From a virus: a stretch of 38,362 nucleotides of DNA. Under the pieces are notes generated by a model, which saw only the letters and a program-made list of their open reading frames with translations, was not told the DNA's origin and made no database searches. This document shows positions 1-9,347 of the stretch, in pieces (positions within the stretch are counted from its first letter, which is position 1; every line of letters begins with the position of its first letter). Position numbers and translations under genes: made by a program. The stretch lies in IMG/VR virus record IMGVR_UViG_3300042905_003398, positions 1-38,362 of that record, one strand, 5' to 3'.

Positions 1-1016
1 ATAACAGAATATGCGTGGTAGTCCAGTCCCTGTCCCCGTGCGGTGTCCACCACCGTGATATATTTGTTACCAGGAACGGGACGAGCGTATACCTTTAGCC
101 CCTCCCCATTTCTGAACTCGGGTGTCTTGTACACCAAACACTTCAATTTTTCAGAATGCACAAGAGTGTGCATGGAGCCTAGGAATTCACACTCAAATTC
201 CGTTCGGAACTGCTCTTCGCTGGTGTTCGCTATTGTCTGCTTTTTCCACGCATCATCGCGTCCAGGCACATCGCTCCAATGGACTTCGATGGGCACATAC
301 TCGTTCTTGCCGTCTTCTCCCGGTCGCTTGTTGGCATTGATCCAAAAGCGATAAAACATATTCAAGCCCTTGGGCGTAGAGATGATCGTGACCTTCGTGC
401 TTTGACCGCTAGTTATGGTGGGATACACGGACGAGAAGAACTCTTCCGCGACATTCTGCGGCACATACGCAAACTCGTCAAGGAAGATGTAGTTGAACGA
501 TCCACCACGCACAGCGGAGGATGATGTGGCTGACGCAAGGATCTTGGAGCCGTTTTCCAAAACAATTGATCCCTTGTTCCACTCCACGACACCCTGCTGC
601 AACCACATGGGAAGGTATTCGTATGCCAGTTTCAGGCGACCAAGCAGTTCGCGTGCTGTTGACAGTTTGTTTGCGAGAATGGCTACGCTCATGCTCTGAT
701 TGAACAGAACATAGTGCAACATATACGCAATGATCGTGGTGGATTTACCTGTCTGTCGGGGTAGTTTGCCGATCACGAAACGGTTTTCGTGAATGGTGCG
801 GATCATTCGCTCCTGATACTCATACGGCTCAAACGGCACCAAGCCCTTGTCAAGGGACACGATCTTCACATAATTTTTGATGAAATACAGGGGATCTTGA
901 GAGCATTTCACATATTCCTCAATCTGCTCAGGGGAAAAGTTGACCTGAACCCCTGCTGCTTTGAGGTTTGCGTTTCCAAGGTATTTGTTGCTCTTGTTAC
1001 TCAACGGTCTTGTCAT
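1..1016 (-). CDS. gp17: Terminase large subunit (gp17), C-terminus cut by window edge
   Basis: This is the DNA-packaging motor ATPase and nuclease, which docks on the head portal, drives DNA in and cuts the concatemer. Only the first 338 residues are in the window. Translation shows a Walker A-like loop RQTGKST at residues 87-93, a Walker B run IFLDEF with D180-E181, and a coupling motif STPKG at 213-217. The nuclease domain then begins with VVDTARGQGLDYHA around D324 and D332, which matches the first catalytic aspartate region of T4 gp17. The ATG at 1014-1016 is the only usable start, because an in-frame TAA lies five codons upstream. It overlaps the 3' end of gp16 by 20 bases, as expected for translational coupling, and there is no well-placed Shine-Dalgarno sequence. 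The T4 protein is about 610 residues, so roughly 45 percent is missing to the left. Confidence 0.96.
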   Translation of the reverse strand, partial: MTRPLSNKSNKYLGNANLKAAGVQVNFSPEQIEEYVKCSQDPLYFIKNYVKIVSLDKGLVPFEPYEYQERMIRTIHENRFVIGKLPRQTGKSTTIIAYMLHYVLFNQSMSVAILANKLSTARELLGRLKLAYEYLPMWLQQGVVEWNKGSIVLENGSKILASATSSSAVRGGSFNYIFLDEFAYVPQNVAEEFFSSVYPTITSGQSTKVTIISTPKGLNMFYRFWINANKRPGEDGKNEYVPIEVHWSDVPGRDDAWKKQTIANTSEEQFRTEFECEFLGSMHTLVHSEKLKCLVYKTPEFRNGEGLKVYARPVPGNKYITVVDTARGQGLDYHAYSV

Positions 1017-1506
1017 CCTGTATCGTCTGTCTTACATCTGGGCGGTTGTCAAACGCCTTCATCGTGGATCGGGTGGAGTTGATGATGTCCTGTAGTTCCT
1101 TTGTGGAACCCACATAAATGGACTGATTGGTGGTGCTGTTATTCGTAACGCTTTGGTCAACCTTGCGAACAGTCTTCACCCGATTGTGTAGATCCATCAG
1201 TTCACGGTTGGTTTCTGATAGCGTTTTAATCATCTGTGCCACCACTTCATACGCTCGGGGCTGATCGCCTTCCTGTGCCACCTGAATCACGCCGTCTAGT
1301 GCGTTCTTGCCCATGTTCACCAATTCTTTGAGATTATCCCGCACAATCTGATAGTCGGTTTTCAGGTCATTTGCCAACTCGTCATCGGTGAGTGGACGAG
1401 GAGGAACGGAAACAACCACAGCGTTCTGCGGGATGCCCGTGTTGGTCAATGGCTTTGCTTCAGGCTCTGCTCCCAGAGCCTTTTCAATATGATCGAACTC
1501 ACTCAT
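997..1506 (-). CDS. gp16: Terminase small subunit (gp16)
   Basis: This is the small terminase subunit, which forms a ring that regulates gp17 and helps select DNA for packaging. Its 169 residues are close to T4 gp16 (164). The helical core at about residues 40-110 (DDELANDLKTDYQIVRDNL, then TLSETNRELMDLH) and the later SIYVGSTKELQDII align by eye with the T4 central coiled region and its VFMGSPTELMDEI segment. A proline-rich, low-complexity N-terminus precedes the core. The start at 1506 has a good ribosome site, AAGGAG, about six bases upstream. It lies 10 bases after gp15 and directly upstream of gp17, the order found in T4. Confidence 0.93.
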   Translation of the reverse strand: MSEFDHIEKALGAEPEAKPLTNTGIPQNAVVVSVPPRPLTDDELANDLKTDYQIVRDNLKELVNMGKNALDGVIQVAQEGDQPRAYEVVAQMIKTLSETNRELMDLHNRVKTVRKVDQSVTNNSTTNQSIYVGSTKELQDIINSTRSTMKAFDNRPDVRQTIQDDKTVE

Positions 1507-1516
1507 GCTCTACTCC

Positions 1517-2392
1517 TTATATGTTCCAATCCACAGTCAGACCACCCGAATCCATCGCATTTTGATATGTTGTTCCACCTGCATCAAAATCATTTTGGTA
1601 AATTTTGACATACGGAGTGTAGTTGTTCAGATTGGAATTGGCTCCCGATGGACCAGATATTCCAATAATGTCTGTAGCGTAGTTGGGTGTGTCTGTAGTG
1701 TTTCCTGGCAAGAAGGTGATTCCGCCAGCACCAACAAAATCCTCGTCAAACACATTTCCGTTCCACATATTCGCTTGAACCACACGGATTTCCTTGTAGT
1801 TCTTCTTGTTGCCAAACAGATAGGTCTTTATCGTGAAGTTCAATGTAAATATTATGGATCGCCGTGTTTGGAAGTCGCCCTCATAATCCTCTTCGGAAGA
1901 AACGGAGTTCAGGTAGATGGGCACATCAATCTTTCGGTTTATGTCATCAAAATTCATGGTGACCACAAACTCTGGCGCAAAGAACGGCAGAATTTGCTCC
2001 ACTATCCGCAGCCCGTCTTCCATGTTTCGGACATACACATACAGTCCAAAATCAATGTTGTACGGGACTTCAGAAAAGGTGTAGTCCACCCCGCTTGGAG
2101 CACCAGTTGGTCTGACTATGTTACGAATGGTGCTGTTGCGCTTGCGAGTGGGATCATACACATATCCCGTGATCTCAAACGCCATGCGCGGCAGGGTGAT
2201 TTGGTTGGGATTGTTCAGATAAGGATCACCAGCCAACCGCACCTTGTATTTTTCCTTCGGAGCATACGCTATGGGAACAAGGAGGGTTTTTTTGCCACCG
2301 CTTTCCTGCTTGTCGATGTAGATTTGGTTGAACAGTGAACCAAATGCCACCACTATTCGGCGTATGGAGCCGTTGTAGAAGTTGGTAAACAT
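1517..2392 (-). CDS. gp15: Tail sheath terminator / tail completion protein (gp15)
   Basis: This protein caps the tail tube and sheath at the head-proximal end and joins the tail to the neck. The 291-residue product begins MFTNFYNGSIRRI, matching the T4 gp15 start (MFGYFYNSSFRRY in T4). It also carries VPIAYAPKEKY at about residue 40 and RIVEQILPFFAPEF near residue 130, both hallmark segments of the T4 protein. T4 gp15 is 272 residues. The start ATG shares one base with the gp14 stop (TGATG), and a strong GGAGG lies 10 bases upstream inside gp14. It is followed closely by gp16, as in T4. Confidence 0.94.
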   Translation of the reverse strand: MFTNFYNGSIRRIVVAFGSLFNQIYIDKQESGGKKTLLVPIAYAPKEKYKVRLAGDPYLNNPNQITLPRMAFEITGYVYDPTRKRNSTIRNIVRPTGAPSGVDYTFSEVPYNIDFGLYVYVRNMEDGLRIVEQILPFFAPEFVVTMNFDDINRKIDVPIYLNSVSSEEDYEGDFQTRRSIIFTLNFTIKTYLFGNKKNYKEIRVVQANMWNGNVFDEDFVGAGGITFLPGNTTDTPNYATDIIGISGPSGANSNLNNYTPYVKIYQNDFDAGGTTYQNAMDSGGLTVDWNI

Positions 2393-3279
2393 CAGTAGTT
2401 ACCCTCCGAGAACGGATCTCGCTCCGTAAAGTCGAAGATGTCGTCCTGAATCTTTTCCAACTCCAACTGGTCGTTGTCCTGCTGATCTTGATGGTTGACC
2501 CGTATATCGGTGGTGTAAACTCCTGAAATTGGGTGGATTGCTCCGCTGACTGCACCAACAGCGTAGTCTCCTGCTTGGAATGTTCCTTCTTGTCGGTTGA
2601 CATACAGATACTTGCTATCAGCGATGGGAACCGTGTATTTATTGACACGACCAAAAGCAGTCTTGTTGGATGTTGTGCCTGTGTAGACTTCTTCTCCAAC
2701 AGCAAACGATCCGGTTCCACCCGATCCGAGAGTTAATCCAACAAGATAGGACGATGTGATTTCCATGACGGCATCCATCTCTGTCTCGCCTGTGTCGATC
2801 TTCTCGTTGGAATACTTGAATGCTTCACAGGACAGTTTGAAAGAATATCTGTCTCCAGCAGGATAGAACGGATTATCGTGTTCCACGAACTTGATTTCAA
2901 ACATTCCGTATGGGTAGTCGAAGAACACAATGTCGCCCTCGCGTGGGCGACCGAGCCGCCGAATGTCTGCGTTGTGTCCCATTACATCCATGAATCGCTT
3001 TCGAGACACGATGAATGTGGCTGCTTCCTTTACATCTAGCCCAAAGCGGCTCATCTCTTGATCGCCTTCGTATCCCTCGGCATTTTCAAGATACATTTCA
3101 ATTCGATTAGCGTCCTTGAATTCGGACACCTCTTCTCCAAAAATAAGGTCTTCCGTGACCTTTTCTCGCGGAATGTAAATCATCTCATGCCCGTGGATTT
3201 TGATTGCCTCGGTCGTGAGTGATTCTAGAAGAGACTGCTCGCCCTTCTTGTTCCTGCGAAAATACGGATTGACTGTCAT
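2392..3279 (-). CDS. gp14: Neck protein (gp14)
   Basis: This is a neck protein that, with gp13, seals the filled head and forms the tail-docking surface. Recognisable segments are LTTEAIKIHGHEMIYIPRE at about residues 21-39, DLIFGEEVSEF at 44-54, and a later run from EGDIVFFDYPYGMFEIKFVE to NPFYPAGDRYSFKL. These follow the T4 gp14 order (Y-VPRE, DLIFGED, GDLIYFP, FEI-WVE, PFYQLG). At 295 residues it is about 40 longer than T4 gp14 (256); the extra length lies in a beta-rich region at about 185-250. The ribosome site AGGA precedes the ATG, which lies two bases after gp13 ends. Confidence 0.93.
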   Translation of the reverse strand: MTVNPYFRRNKKGEQSLLESLTTEAIKIHGHEMIYIPREKVTEDLIFGEEVSEFKDANRIEMYLENAEGYEGDQEMSRFGLDVKEAATFIVSRKRFMDVMGHNADIRRLGRPREGDIVFFDYPYGMFEIKFVEHDNPFYPAGDRYSFKLSCEAFKYSNEKIDTGETEMDAVMEITSSYLVGLTLGSGGTGSFAVGEEVYTGTTSNKTAFGRVNKYTVPIADSKYLYVNRQEGTFQAGDYAVGAVSGAIHPISGVYTTDIRVNHQDQQDNDQLELEKIQDDIFDFTERDPFSEGNY

Positions 3280-3281
3280 GT

Positions 3282-4037
3282 TTATCCTGTAATGAATTCA
3301 GGTGGTTCCTGATACTTCAGGAGGACATCCTCTTCTATCTTGGCTACCTCATCCATAGCCTCCTGATAGATGCGCTGCCCATTGAAAGTAATGTTTCCTG
3401 GCAGCGGGATGCCCTCGTACTTCGACAAGTTGGCACCCCACTGCATTTTGATTAGTGCTGTGGCGTATTTCTTCAGCATGGGGTCGTTCCACGCTTCACT
3501 ATACACCTCGGGATCAACTATTGTGTAGCCTTCAATAAGCAGATACTGTCCTGTCAAAAAATCTTCCCAATTCATATCAATATTGAGTTTGTTGTTGTAC
3601 TTGTTGAAGCGTATCTGCTTTTCAGGATCAAGGAGTTGCTGCAACATCTCAATATACTGCATAGTGGTCACAAAGTAATTCAGATTCATCTGTCCGGTGC
3701 GAAGACCATAGAAGTCGTTCAGTGCCATCTGATACCGAACATTGAAAATATTGTTGATCTGTAGATTGAACCCTATCTGAAACACACGAGAAACAGTAAG
3801 CAGATTGGGATCTATGGCAAAGGTGTCAACATACTGATTGGTCTTGTCCTGCTCGGTGACTTGATACTTGTAATATGTCCTCTGTGCGCCGTTGGAGTTC
3901 CAGTCCGCAAAATACTGAAGGGCTTGGTCGATGCGGTCCTCTACCTGTGCATCATCTACATTTATTTCGATAACAGGCGCACCGAGAGCGCGTAGGCAGT
4001 AGTCCTTGAATTCTTGTCGTGTGCGCGGCTTCGCCAT
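3282..4037 (-). CDS. gp13: Neck protein (gp13)
   Basis: This is a head-to-tail connector that acts with gp14 after DNA packaging. The 251-residue product begins MAKPRTRQEFKDYCLRALG, followed by EINVDDAQVEDRIDQALQYF and a conserved hydrophobic core around residues 75-110. This is the typical N-terminal pattern of T4-like gp13. T4 gp13 is 309 residues, so this copy is shorter. A strong AAGGAGAAGG ribosome site precedes the ATG at 4037. Position directly upstream of gp14, gp15, gp16 and gp17 supports the call. Confidence 0.92.
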   Translation of the reverse strand: MAKPRTRQEFKDYCLRALGAPVIEINVDDAQVEDRIDQALQYFADWNSNGAQRTYYKYQVTEQDKTNQYVDTFAIDPNLLTVSRVFQIGFNLQINNIFNVRYQMALNDFYGLRTGQMNLNYFVTTMQYIEMLQQLLDPEKQIRFNKYNNKLNIDMNWEDFLTGQYLLIEGYTIVDPEVYSEAWNDPMLKKYATALIKMQWGANLSKYEGIPLPGNITFNGQRIYQEAMDEVAKIEEDVLLKYQEPPEFITG

Positions 4038-4059
4038 AACCCTTCTCCTTTTGAAGTAT

Positions 4060-4407
4060 TTAGGAGTCCGTGTTCTTGAGTTTCAGGGTCAATCCGCTTT
4101 TCCGTTTCATAAGCGTTTCGCCGTTGTCATTGGTGTAAATCTTGGGCTTCGTTTCCTCTTCCAACATCAGCAAAAGCCTAGCCAATTCTCCCTCTCGGTT
4201 GCATATGCGGTCACAGGTTTCGTCTATGACCGGAAGGTGTATAGTGTTTATCCCGTCACTAGCGTAATGACGGACTCCACGCTCATACACATGAATATGA
4301 AATCCATATGGAGCGGAATAGTCTGGTTCAACCTTTCTAAAATCCAAAAAGGAGTACTCGTTTCCGTTCAAATTTATCCTGTCAAGCCCATAATGAATAA
4401 GGGTCAT
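4060..4407 (-). CDS. Hypothetical 115-aa protein between the fibre cassette and gp13
   Basis: I do not recognise this family. The product is soluble-looking, with no signal peptide or membrane segment. It has aromatic and histidine-rich stretches in its first half (YGFHIHVYERGVRHYA at about residues 34-49), a central CDRICNREGELARLLLMLEEE helix-like region, and a basic C-terminus. It starts three bases after the 616-aa LamG protein ends. A strong GGAGG formed by the last codons of that upstream gene lies about 7 bases before its ATG, so it is very probably translated. Its place beside an adhesin suggests, by inference only, a fibre-assembly or chaperone role. Confidence 0.8.
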   Translation of the reverse strand: MTLIHYGLDRINLNGNEYSFLDFRKVEPDYSAPYGFHIHVYERGVRHYASDGINTIHLPVIDETCDRICNREGELARLLLMLEEETKPKIYTNDNGETLMKRKSGLTLKLKNTDS

Positions 4408-4410
4408 GTG

Positions 4411-6261
4411 TCATCCTCCAAACTCTTCACCACCCAATTCAACTGTCAATCCACCCTTGATGTACTTTGTCTCCGGAATAGTTGTTTTCTTCGTGGCTCT
4501 AGCCTTTGGAGATATGAACAAGACTCCAACTTCATCAATAGTGGGAGCAATCTTCACGGCAAATCCTTCACCAGTAAACCCTGCAATTGTGTTTAAATTT
4601 TCTATTGTTCCTGCTGATTGAATTTCATTCTTGATTGTGTTTCCCGTCAGAACAGCAGTAGAATGATAAGACACGATGTCCGAATACAAGTTCTTAATGT
4701 CTGCTGTAGCCATGCTATAGACATTACCTTCAAAATCCGTAATATTGTAATTTACATTTTTACCATTGATTATGATATTGTCGTATATGCTGCGAATATT
4801 GGCAATATTTGCCTGAACAGGCAAGAAGGTAAAGGTGTCCCCTCCCCAGTTTCGGCTAAAAAGTCGAGGAAAATCTCCAGATGCACCAGAGAATCCACGC
4901 ATTGCAGTGGCTCCAAGCAGATAAGAAACTGTCAAATCAACCATAGTGGAACGAATTCTCTGCGCTTGTGTTAAAGTTGGTTGTAGATTTTCTACATTGT
5001 TCACATACATCGCGGCACCAGTATTATATCCAAACAAATACGCAGCACCCGATATTCCGGTTCGCTCGTGTCCCGAACAAACGCCAGCAAACAGGCTAAG
5101 TCCAGTAATAGAATCATCAACTCTAACTAAGTTTCCTGCTCCGACCACACCATTGAATCGGTCAACATATGTAACGGTAGACATAACCTTTTCCTGTGTG
5201 TCGCATGGAAATATGCTGCTTCGATTAGGTCCATTCATACTCAACAAATAAACTGTATAGTCTCCAGAAGAAATTGTGTCCGTGGGAACCGGAGCCGTTG
5301 CACCCGGTTGAAAAGAACGAAGAGCAGTGGTTGTTGCACCAGCACTTATCATTATATCGTCCAGCCATCCCTTGTACGGTTTGTCTCCTGATACACCACT
5401 TCCCACACATACAAATCCATTGCTGTTTTTGATGTTGCCAGAAAGTCCAGTGGCAGTGAAAAGTCGGGTTCCATTCCAGTAGGTCATAACAGCGGCACAT
5501 CCACCTTGATTGATATATGTTATAGCAAAGTGATGCCAGTCATCCAGTGTTATTCCGTTTACGGGAGATACATTAACCACATTGGAGTATCCTGAACCAG
5601 AGTAAGACGCTGGCGAGAAGTGGAACTGCAACTGATTGGCAGAAGTATCGTATTCTAGACGGAAAGAATCCTGTGTGGTATTGCTCACTCCGTCCGTGCT
5701 ACGAGTGATTAGTATTGGATCGTAGTTATCTGAAGGCTCTTCTTCCAAATACATGAATCCCTCAATAAGCATATACGGGAAAGATGTGCTGGAAAAAGAG
5801 GGCAAACGAATTCCTGCTGCTTTGGTGTTCGTGTCAAGATATGATCCCTTGAACTCCGCAGCCTTTTTTCCAAGAAATTCTCCGGTAGCACCAATGCTTC
5901 CCACCGTAGGCAGATACTCGTCTGCGGTTACTCCGTTCAACTGCAAGCCATTGATGAGAATTGGAGTAATCACCGACTGAAACACCTGCTCATTCATGGA
6001 AAAATTTCCATAAACCGTTCCAGTCAGCAATTGTTCTGTTACAGGATTTATGAGAACACGCTCTACTGCTGTGGTTCCAAGACCGTCGTTGAGCGGCGCA
6101 TTTCGGGTGATTGCTATCTCAGACAGAGTGGAATCAATCACAATTGGCTTGACATTCGAAGAAGACGCTGACGGAATGTAGTTGAACTGATCGTATCCAT
6201 CAATACGACCGTCCACTATTCCGTCTTCCCGAATGTTGATTAGGCTCTTATTGCTGCTCAT
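4411..6261 (-). CDS. Virion protein with LamG/concanavalin-like lectin domain (putative tail fibre)
   Basis: This 616-residue protein is a probable receptor-binding or fibre component. Its N-terminal ~130 residues contain fibre-like segments (NPVTEQLLTGTVYGN, then NGVTADEYLPTVGS). A LamG-like beta-sandwich follows at about residues 160-320. Its supports are FPYMLIEGFMYLEE near the start, the central DDWHHFAITY motif at 240-249, MTYWNGTRLF, and the closing YKGWLDDIMIS. WHH-AITY and GWLDDI are typical of this fold. The C-terminal ~290 residues are of unknown fold and end in a glycine-rich tail. The start at 6261 has only a weak AAGAG ribosome site. It is the last gene of the adhesin cassette before the neck genes. 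The ligand (surface glycan or protein) cannot be read from sequence. Confidence 0.85.
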   Translation of the reverse strand: MSSNKSLINIREDGIVDGRIDGYDQFNYIPSASSSNVKPIVIDSTLSEIAITRNAPLNDGLGTTAVERVLINPVTEQLLTGTVYGNFSMNEQVFQSVITPILINGLQLNGVTADEYLPTVGSIGATGEFLGKKAAEFKGSYLDTNTKAAGIRLPSFSSTSFPYMLIEGFMYLEEEPSDNYDPILITRSTDGVSNTTQDSFRLEYDTSANQLQFHFSPASYSGSGYSNVVNVSPVNGITLDDWHHFAITYINQGGCAAVMTYWNGTRLFTATGLSGNIKNSNGFVCVGSGVSGDKPYKGWLDDIMISAGATTTALRSFQPGATAPVPTDTISSGDYTVYLLSMNGPNRSSIFPCDTQEKVMSTVTYVDRFNGVVGAGNLVRVDDSITGLSLFAGVCSGHERTGISGAAYLFGYNTGAAMYVNNVENLQPTLTQAQRIRSTMVDLTVSYLLGATAMRGFSGASGDFPRLFSRNWGGDTFTFLPVQANIANIRSIYDNIIINGKNVNYNITDFEGNVYSMATADIKNLYSDIVSYHSTAVLTGNTIKNEIQSAGTIENLNTIAGFTGEGFAVKIAPTIDEVGVLFISPKARATKKTTIPETKYIKGGLTVELGGEEFGG

Positions 6262-6270
6262 TGGTGTCTC

Positions 6271-9200
6271 TTATTTGAAAATGAAGGACGAAGAGTCATG
6301 TATGAATATGCTGTATGTGACTCCTGTTACAGGAGCGTTTATCCGTGCAGAATTATCCGTGGCACTTGCTGCTACCCCGATGTTTCCGCCCTCCACTCCG
6401 ATTCGCGGATTTGTGGATGGAGCCTTGCCCCTCCAAGACCGCTGATTGTCGGTAGATGGACGGTCGTAGACATAGGGACCGGAATTCGTGCCTGCTGCCG
6501 CAGAACGGGTCAGAACCTTTCGGTGGTCAACTGTTGAACGCGCATCAGTCGTAAATCGGAATCCCACCGAGGAGTTCATGGAAACAACACTGCTGATCTG
6601 ATTGGGGTCTGGAATGTAGACTGATCCACCCTTTCCTGCGGAAATCAGAGCCATGTTCCGATTTGCGAGATTGAACTGTGGTGTTCCCCCATCAAAGTGG
6701 AAAATATGTTCTCCAATGTCTGACAGCGAAATGCTTGAGTTGCGGAAAGCACCAAGAACTCCCTCGTTCCGTGCAAGCGGATAATCCTTGTGACCGTATC
6801 GGGTTCCGTTTGCGGAAGTCCATAGTCCTGTGCCGTTTGCTCCATCCAATCCAAGAACTGTAGTGTGTGCAGGATACATTACTGCGTACACATTTCCCAA
6901 AACAAGCGAAGAGTTGTTTTCTGCACGGGCAGCGTTGTTAACCGTAGTGGTTGCGTTTTCGCTAGTGCTTGTGTGTAGTGGGTGCTTAACGAACAGAGAA
7001 CCAATCTTGATGTTTGACCCATCAACAGCAAGGACACCGTGTTTTACAAAACCGGTAATGCATACCGAACCAATCAGGTCATTTCTGGTGTCTCCACCAC
7101 CAGTTCCCACTATTCCCGTGTCTACATTTACCTGTTCATCACCAACAATCATGTTTGATCCGCCTCGAACCTCAACTGGCAGATATCCACCGTTCTGTAT
7201 GACAAGTGCCTTGTGTATCTGAACCGTGGACGCATCCATAGCAGAAATAGCATTGTTGCCGTGTCCACAGTATGCATATTCACCGTTTGTGCCCGTAGAA
7301 ACAAGAGTCTTCAAAAACGCAGAAGCAGACGCTCCACTGGAAAGATTTGTGTAGCCGAGAGTGACACCGTTGTGTCCGCGCACATACACCGTAGAAGAAC
7401 CAACGGCATATTCCGAAGACAACCCGCTGGCAGCAGCATCTCCATAGAACCGAATAGAAAATATTCCTCCACAAACACCGCTGGTAATGCCATAGTGAAG
7501 ATCGCCTGTGGACATATACTTCAATCCGTCTGGTGCAGTCTTTACTCCATATACACTGTATACACGGTAATCTACAGGATGCAATCCAGCCAGAATTGGT
7601 GTGGCAGAAGCAGTGCTGCCGTTTACACTTGTGTAAGAACCTAACCCACCCTCATCCACAATGTAATTCACATATCCAATTTCCTGTTCGCTGCCAACCG
7701 CTGGCTGCAAGAACATCTTTGCTGCGGGATATGCAGACCAGAATGTTTCGCTGTTTTCATAGGAGAGGAATGCCTGTGTCGCTCCTGCCGCCGTTGTACC
7801 TGCGAATACAGGAACAACCACTTGGCACAAATATTTTGCCACATCTCCGTGTCCCTGAATATGGATGTGAGTGGCTTTCAGTTCGCTGCCAAGGAGTTCA
7901 ATCGCCCGTCCAGTGGTTGACAGATAGCAACTAGTTTCCTCATGGCTCTGTGAGAATTTCTTGGACAGACCTGACGAATCAGTGAAGTCGATCACGCTGT
8001 TCTTTGCCATTATGCCGTGCTTGCACTGTGTGGCACACATTACGGGTGCGCTGTCAAGTGAACCTGCTGCTGAATATCTGATTTCGCTTCCAACTATTCC
8101 GTCCGATGAATATGCACCAATGTGTGAATTGTGGGAAGCAATAGCAACACCCACACCATAGAATCCAAGGTGACGGATATTTACATTAGCGTTTTCAAGA
8201 GCAATAGCAGTGCCGTTTTCGCTCCACGACCGTTGTTGATCGGTGAGTGCAGACAGTGCCTGACTGTAGTTCTGTGTGCTGCCTGTTCCACCACCAACAA
8301 GGGTGAACGGAGCATCGTTTGCAGCAAAGAACAGGTTTCTGATGGCTTTGAGTGATCCGTTTCGTAGATACAAGGTTCCGCTGTTGCTGCTGTAGTCTCC
8401 ACGCAGGACCACCGGATAATAAGAAACAAGGAATGGATCTTCCGAATTATGTGCAACTCCTGCTGGTTTTGCGGGATAAGCAGTTACACCATCAGTGGTG
8501 CTCCAAGACGCATTTCCATAGTATCCGTTGGGCTTGGAATACTGTGTCTCGGGATAGTTGCTAGAAATGCCTCCCCAAGCGGTAGAGTTGTTCAATCCGC
8601 CGTCCATGTGCCAAGCAGGGCAACGAGAATCGTAATTGGGGTTCTTGAACTCCACTACAGCCGATGTGGTGTCGGCAAACGATGTGATTCGCCCCACTCC
8701 AAGAATTCCCTGACCTTCTTCATACGAAATTCCGTGATTGAAGAATCGGTCACCCACATCCTGCCATCCGTAGAGAGAAGACGACCAGATTCCGTAGGTG
8801 GCACCAGTCTTGTATCCGCTACGCGCACCAAATGCAGCATTGGTCACGCAGAAATACATTCTTTCGTCGCCGGTCGTAAACCCGTGCAGGGTGCTGCCAG
8901 TGCTGACATCAAAAACCTTCACCGAGCCAGTGTGACCACCGCCTGCAAAACCAGCGGGATTCCATGAGTATCCATCCACGCTCCACAGGAAATGCTGCTT
9001 GAAAGCATCTGGATCGCCTTCAATGATTATGTTTGACCCCTGTGGGTGATACAGATCAATGTTTGATCCGATTGTGTGTTCACCCTTCATCAAACGAATG
9101 GTGACTGTTGAATTTCCCATAATCTGATAATTGCGGACTGCGTTCATCGCACCGTATAGAGTTCCATACGGTGCAGCAGTGCTTCCAGTAGCGGTGGCAT

Positions 9201-9303
9201 CGTTGCCGTCTGTGGACACATAAAATATCTGATTCTCTGCTATGAGAGAAATGCCCGCAAGGGCGGCACTGCTTGGATACAGAATGTGTGAGAAATTTGT
9301 CAT
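6271..9303 (-). CDS. Large virion protein, putative right-handed beta-helix (tailspike-like)
   Basis: This 1010-residue protein is probably a tailspike or fibre. Near the N-terminus it has FYVSTDGNDATATGST (residues 27-42), then APYGTLYGAMNAV and a run TVTIRLMKGEHTI followed by NIIIEGD. This is the usual entrance of pectate-lyase-like parallel beta-helix spikes, where a 'DGNDA..G....P..tl..A' segment precedes the coils. The body is rich in short beta strands, Asn, Ser, Gly and repeated V.I-type turns, consistent with beta-helix coils. I see no assignable catalytic residues, so an enzymatic (depolymerase) role is only possible. It ends with a short beta-rich tail (GVTYSIFIHDSSSFIFK). The ATG at 9303 has AGAG upstream and a late-promoter-like element about 37 bases away. 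Confidence 0.83.
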   Translation of the reverse strand: MTNFSHILYPSSAALAGISLIAENQIFYVSTDGNDATATGSTAAPYGTLYGAMNAVRNYQIMGNSTVTIRLMKGEHTIGSNIDLYHPQGSNIIIEGDPDAFKQHFLWSVDGYSWNPAGFAGGGHTGSVKVFDVSTGSTLHGFTTGDERMYFCVTNAAFGARSGYKTGATYGIWSSSLYGWQDVGDRFFNHGISYEEGQGILGVGRITSFADTTSAVVEFKNPNYDSRCPAWHMDGGLNNSTAWGGISSNYPETQYSKPNGYYGNASWSTTDGVTAYPAKPAGVAHNSEDPFLVSYYPVVLRGDYSSNSGTLYLRNGSLKAIRNLFFAANDAPFTLVGGGTGSTQNYSQALSALTDQQRSWSENGTAIALENANVNIRHLGFYGVGVAIASHNSHIGAYSSDGIVGSEIRYSAAGSLDSAPVMCATQCKHGIMAKNSVIDFTDSSGLSKKFSQSHEETSCYLSTTGRAIELLGSELKATHIHIQGHGDVAKYLCQVVVPVFAGTTAAGATQAFLSYENSETFWSAYPAAKMFLQPAVGSEQEIGYVNYIVDEGGLGSYTSVNGSTASATPILAGLHPVDYRVYSVYGVKTAPDGLKYMSTGDLHYGITSGVCGGIFSIRFYGDAAASGLSSEYAVGSSTVYVRGHNGVTLGYTNLSSGASASAFLKTLVSTGTNGEYAYCGHGNNAISAMDASTVQIHKALVIQNGGYLPVEVRGGSNMIVGDEQVNVDTGIVGTGGGDTRNDLIGSVCITGFVKHGVLAVDGSNIKIGSLFVKHPLHTSTSENATTTVNNAARAENNSSLVLGNVYAVMYPAHTTVLGLDGANGTGLWTSANGTRYGHKDYPLARNEGVLGAFRNSSISLSDIGEHIFHFDGGTPQFNLANRNMALISAGKGGSVYIPDPNQISSVVSMNSSVGFRFTTDARSTVDHRKVLTRSAAAGTNSGPYVYDRPSTDNQRSWRGKAPSTNPRIGVEGGNIGVAASATDNSARINAPVTGVTYSIFIHDSSSFIFK

Positions 9304-9339
9304 TTAATGGCTCTCTGTTGGTGTATCGGTGTGTCCATT

Positions 9340-9347
9340 TATTTATG
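9340..9347 (-). promoter_or_regulatory. Late-promoter-like element CATAAATA
   Basis: The minus strand reads CATAAATA, one mismatch from the T4 late consensus. It lies 37 bases upstream of the 1010-aa gene start and overlaps the stop codon of the 367-aa gene. The gap here (9304-9342) is the longest in the fibre cassette, which fits an internal promoter. Activity is inferred. Confidence 0.45.

Noticed and set aside
1505-2338. A 277-codon open frame on the plus strand opposite gp15
   Set aside because: It lies fully antisense to the well-matched gp15, and its translation is not protein-like or homologous to anything I recognise.
4057-4064. CCTAAATA on the minus strand before gp13 as a late promoter
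   Set aside because: Only 6 of 8 bases match the consensus, it lies just 20 bases from the start and overlaps the stop of the preceding gene; not enough to call.
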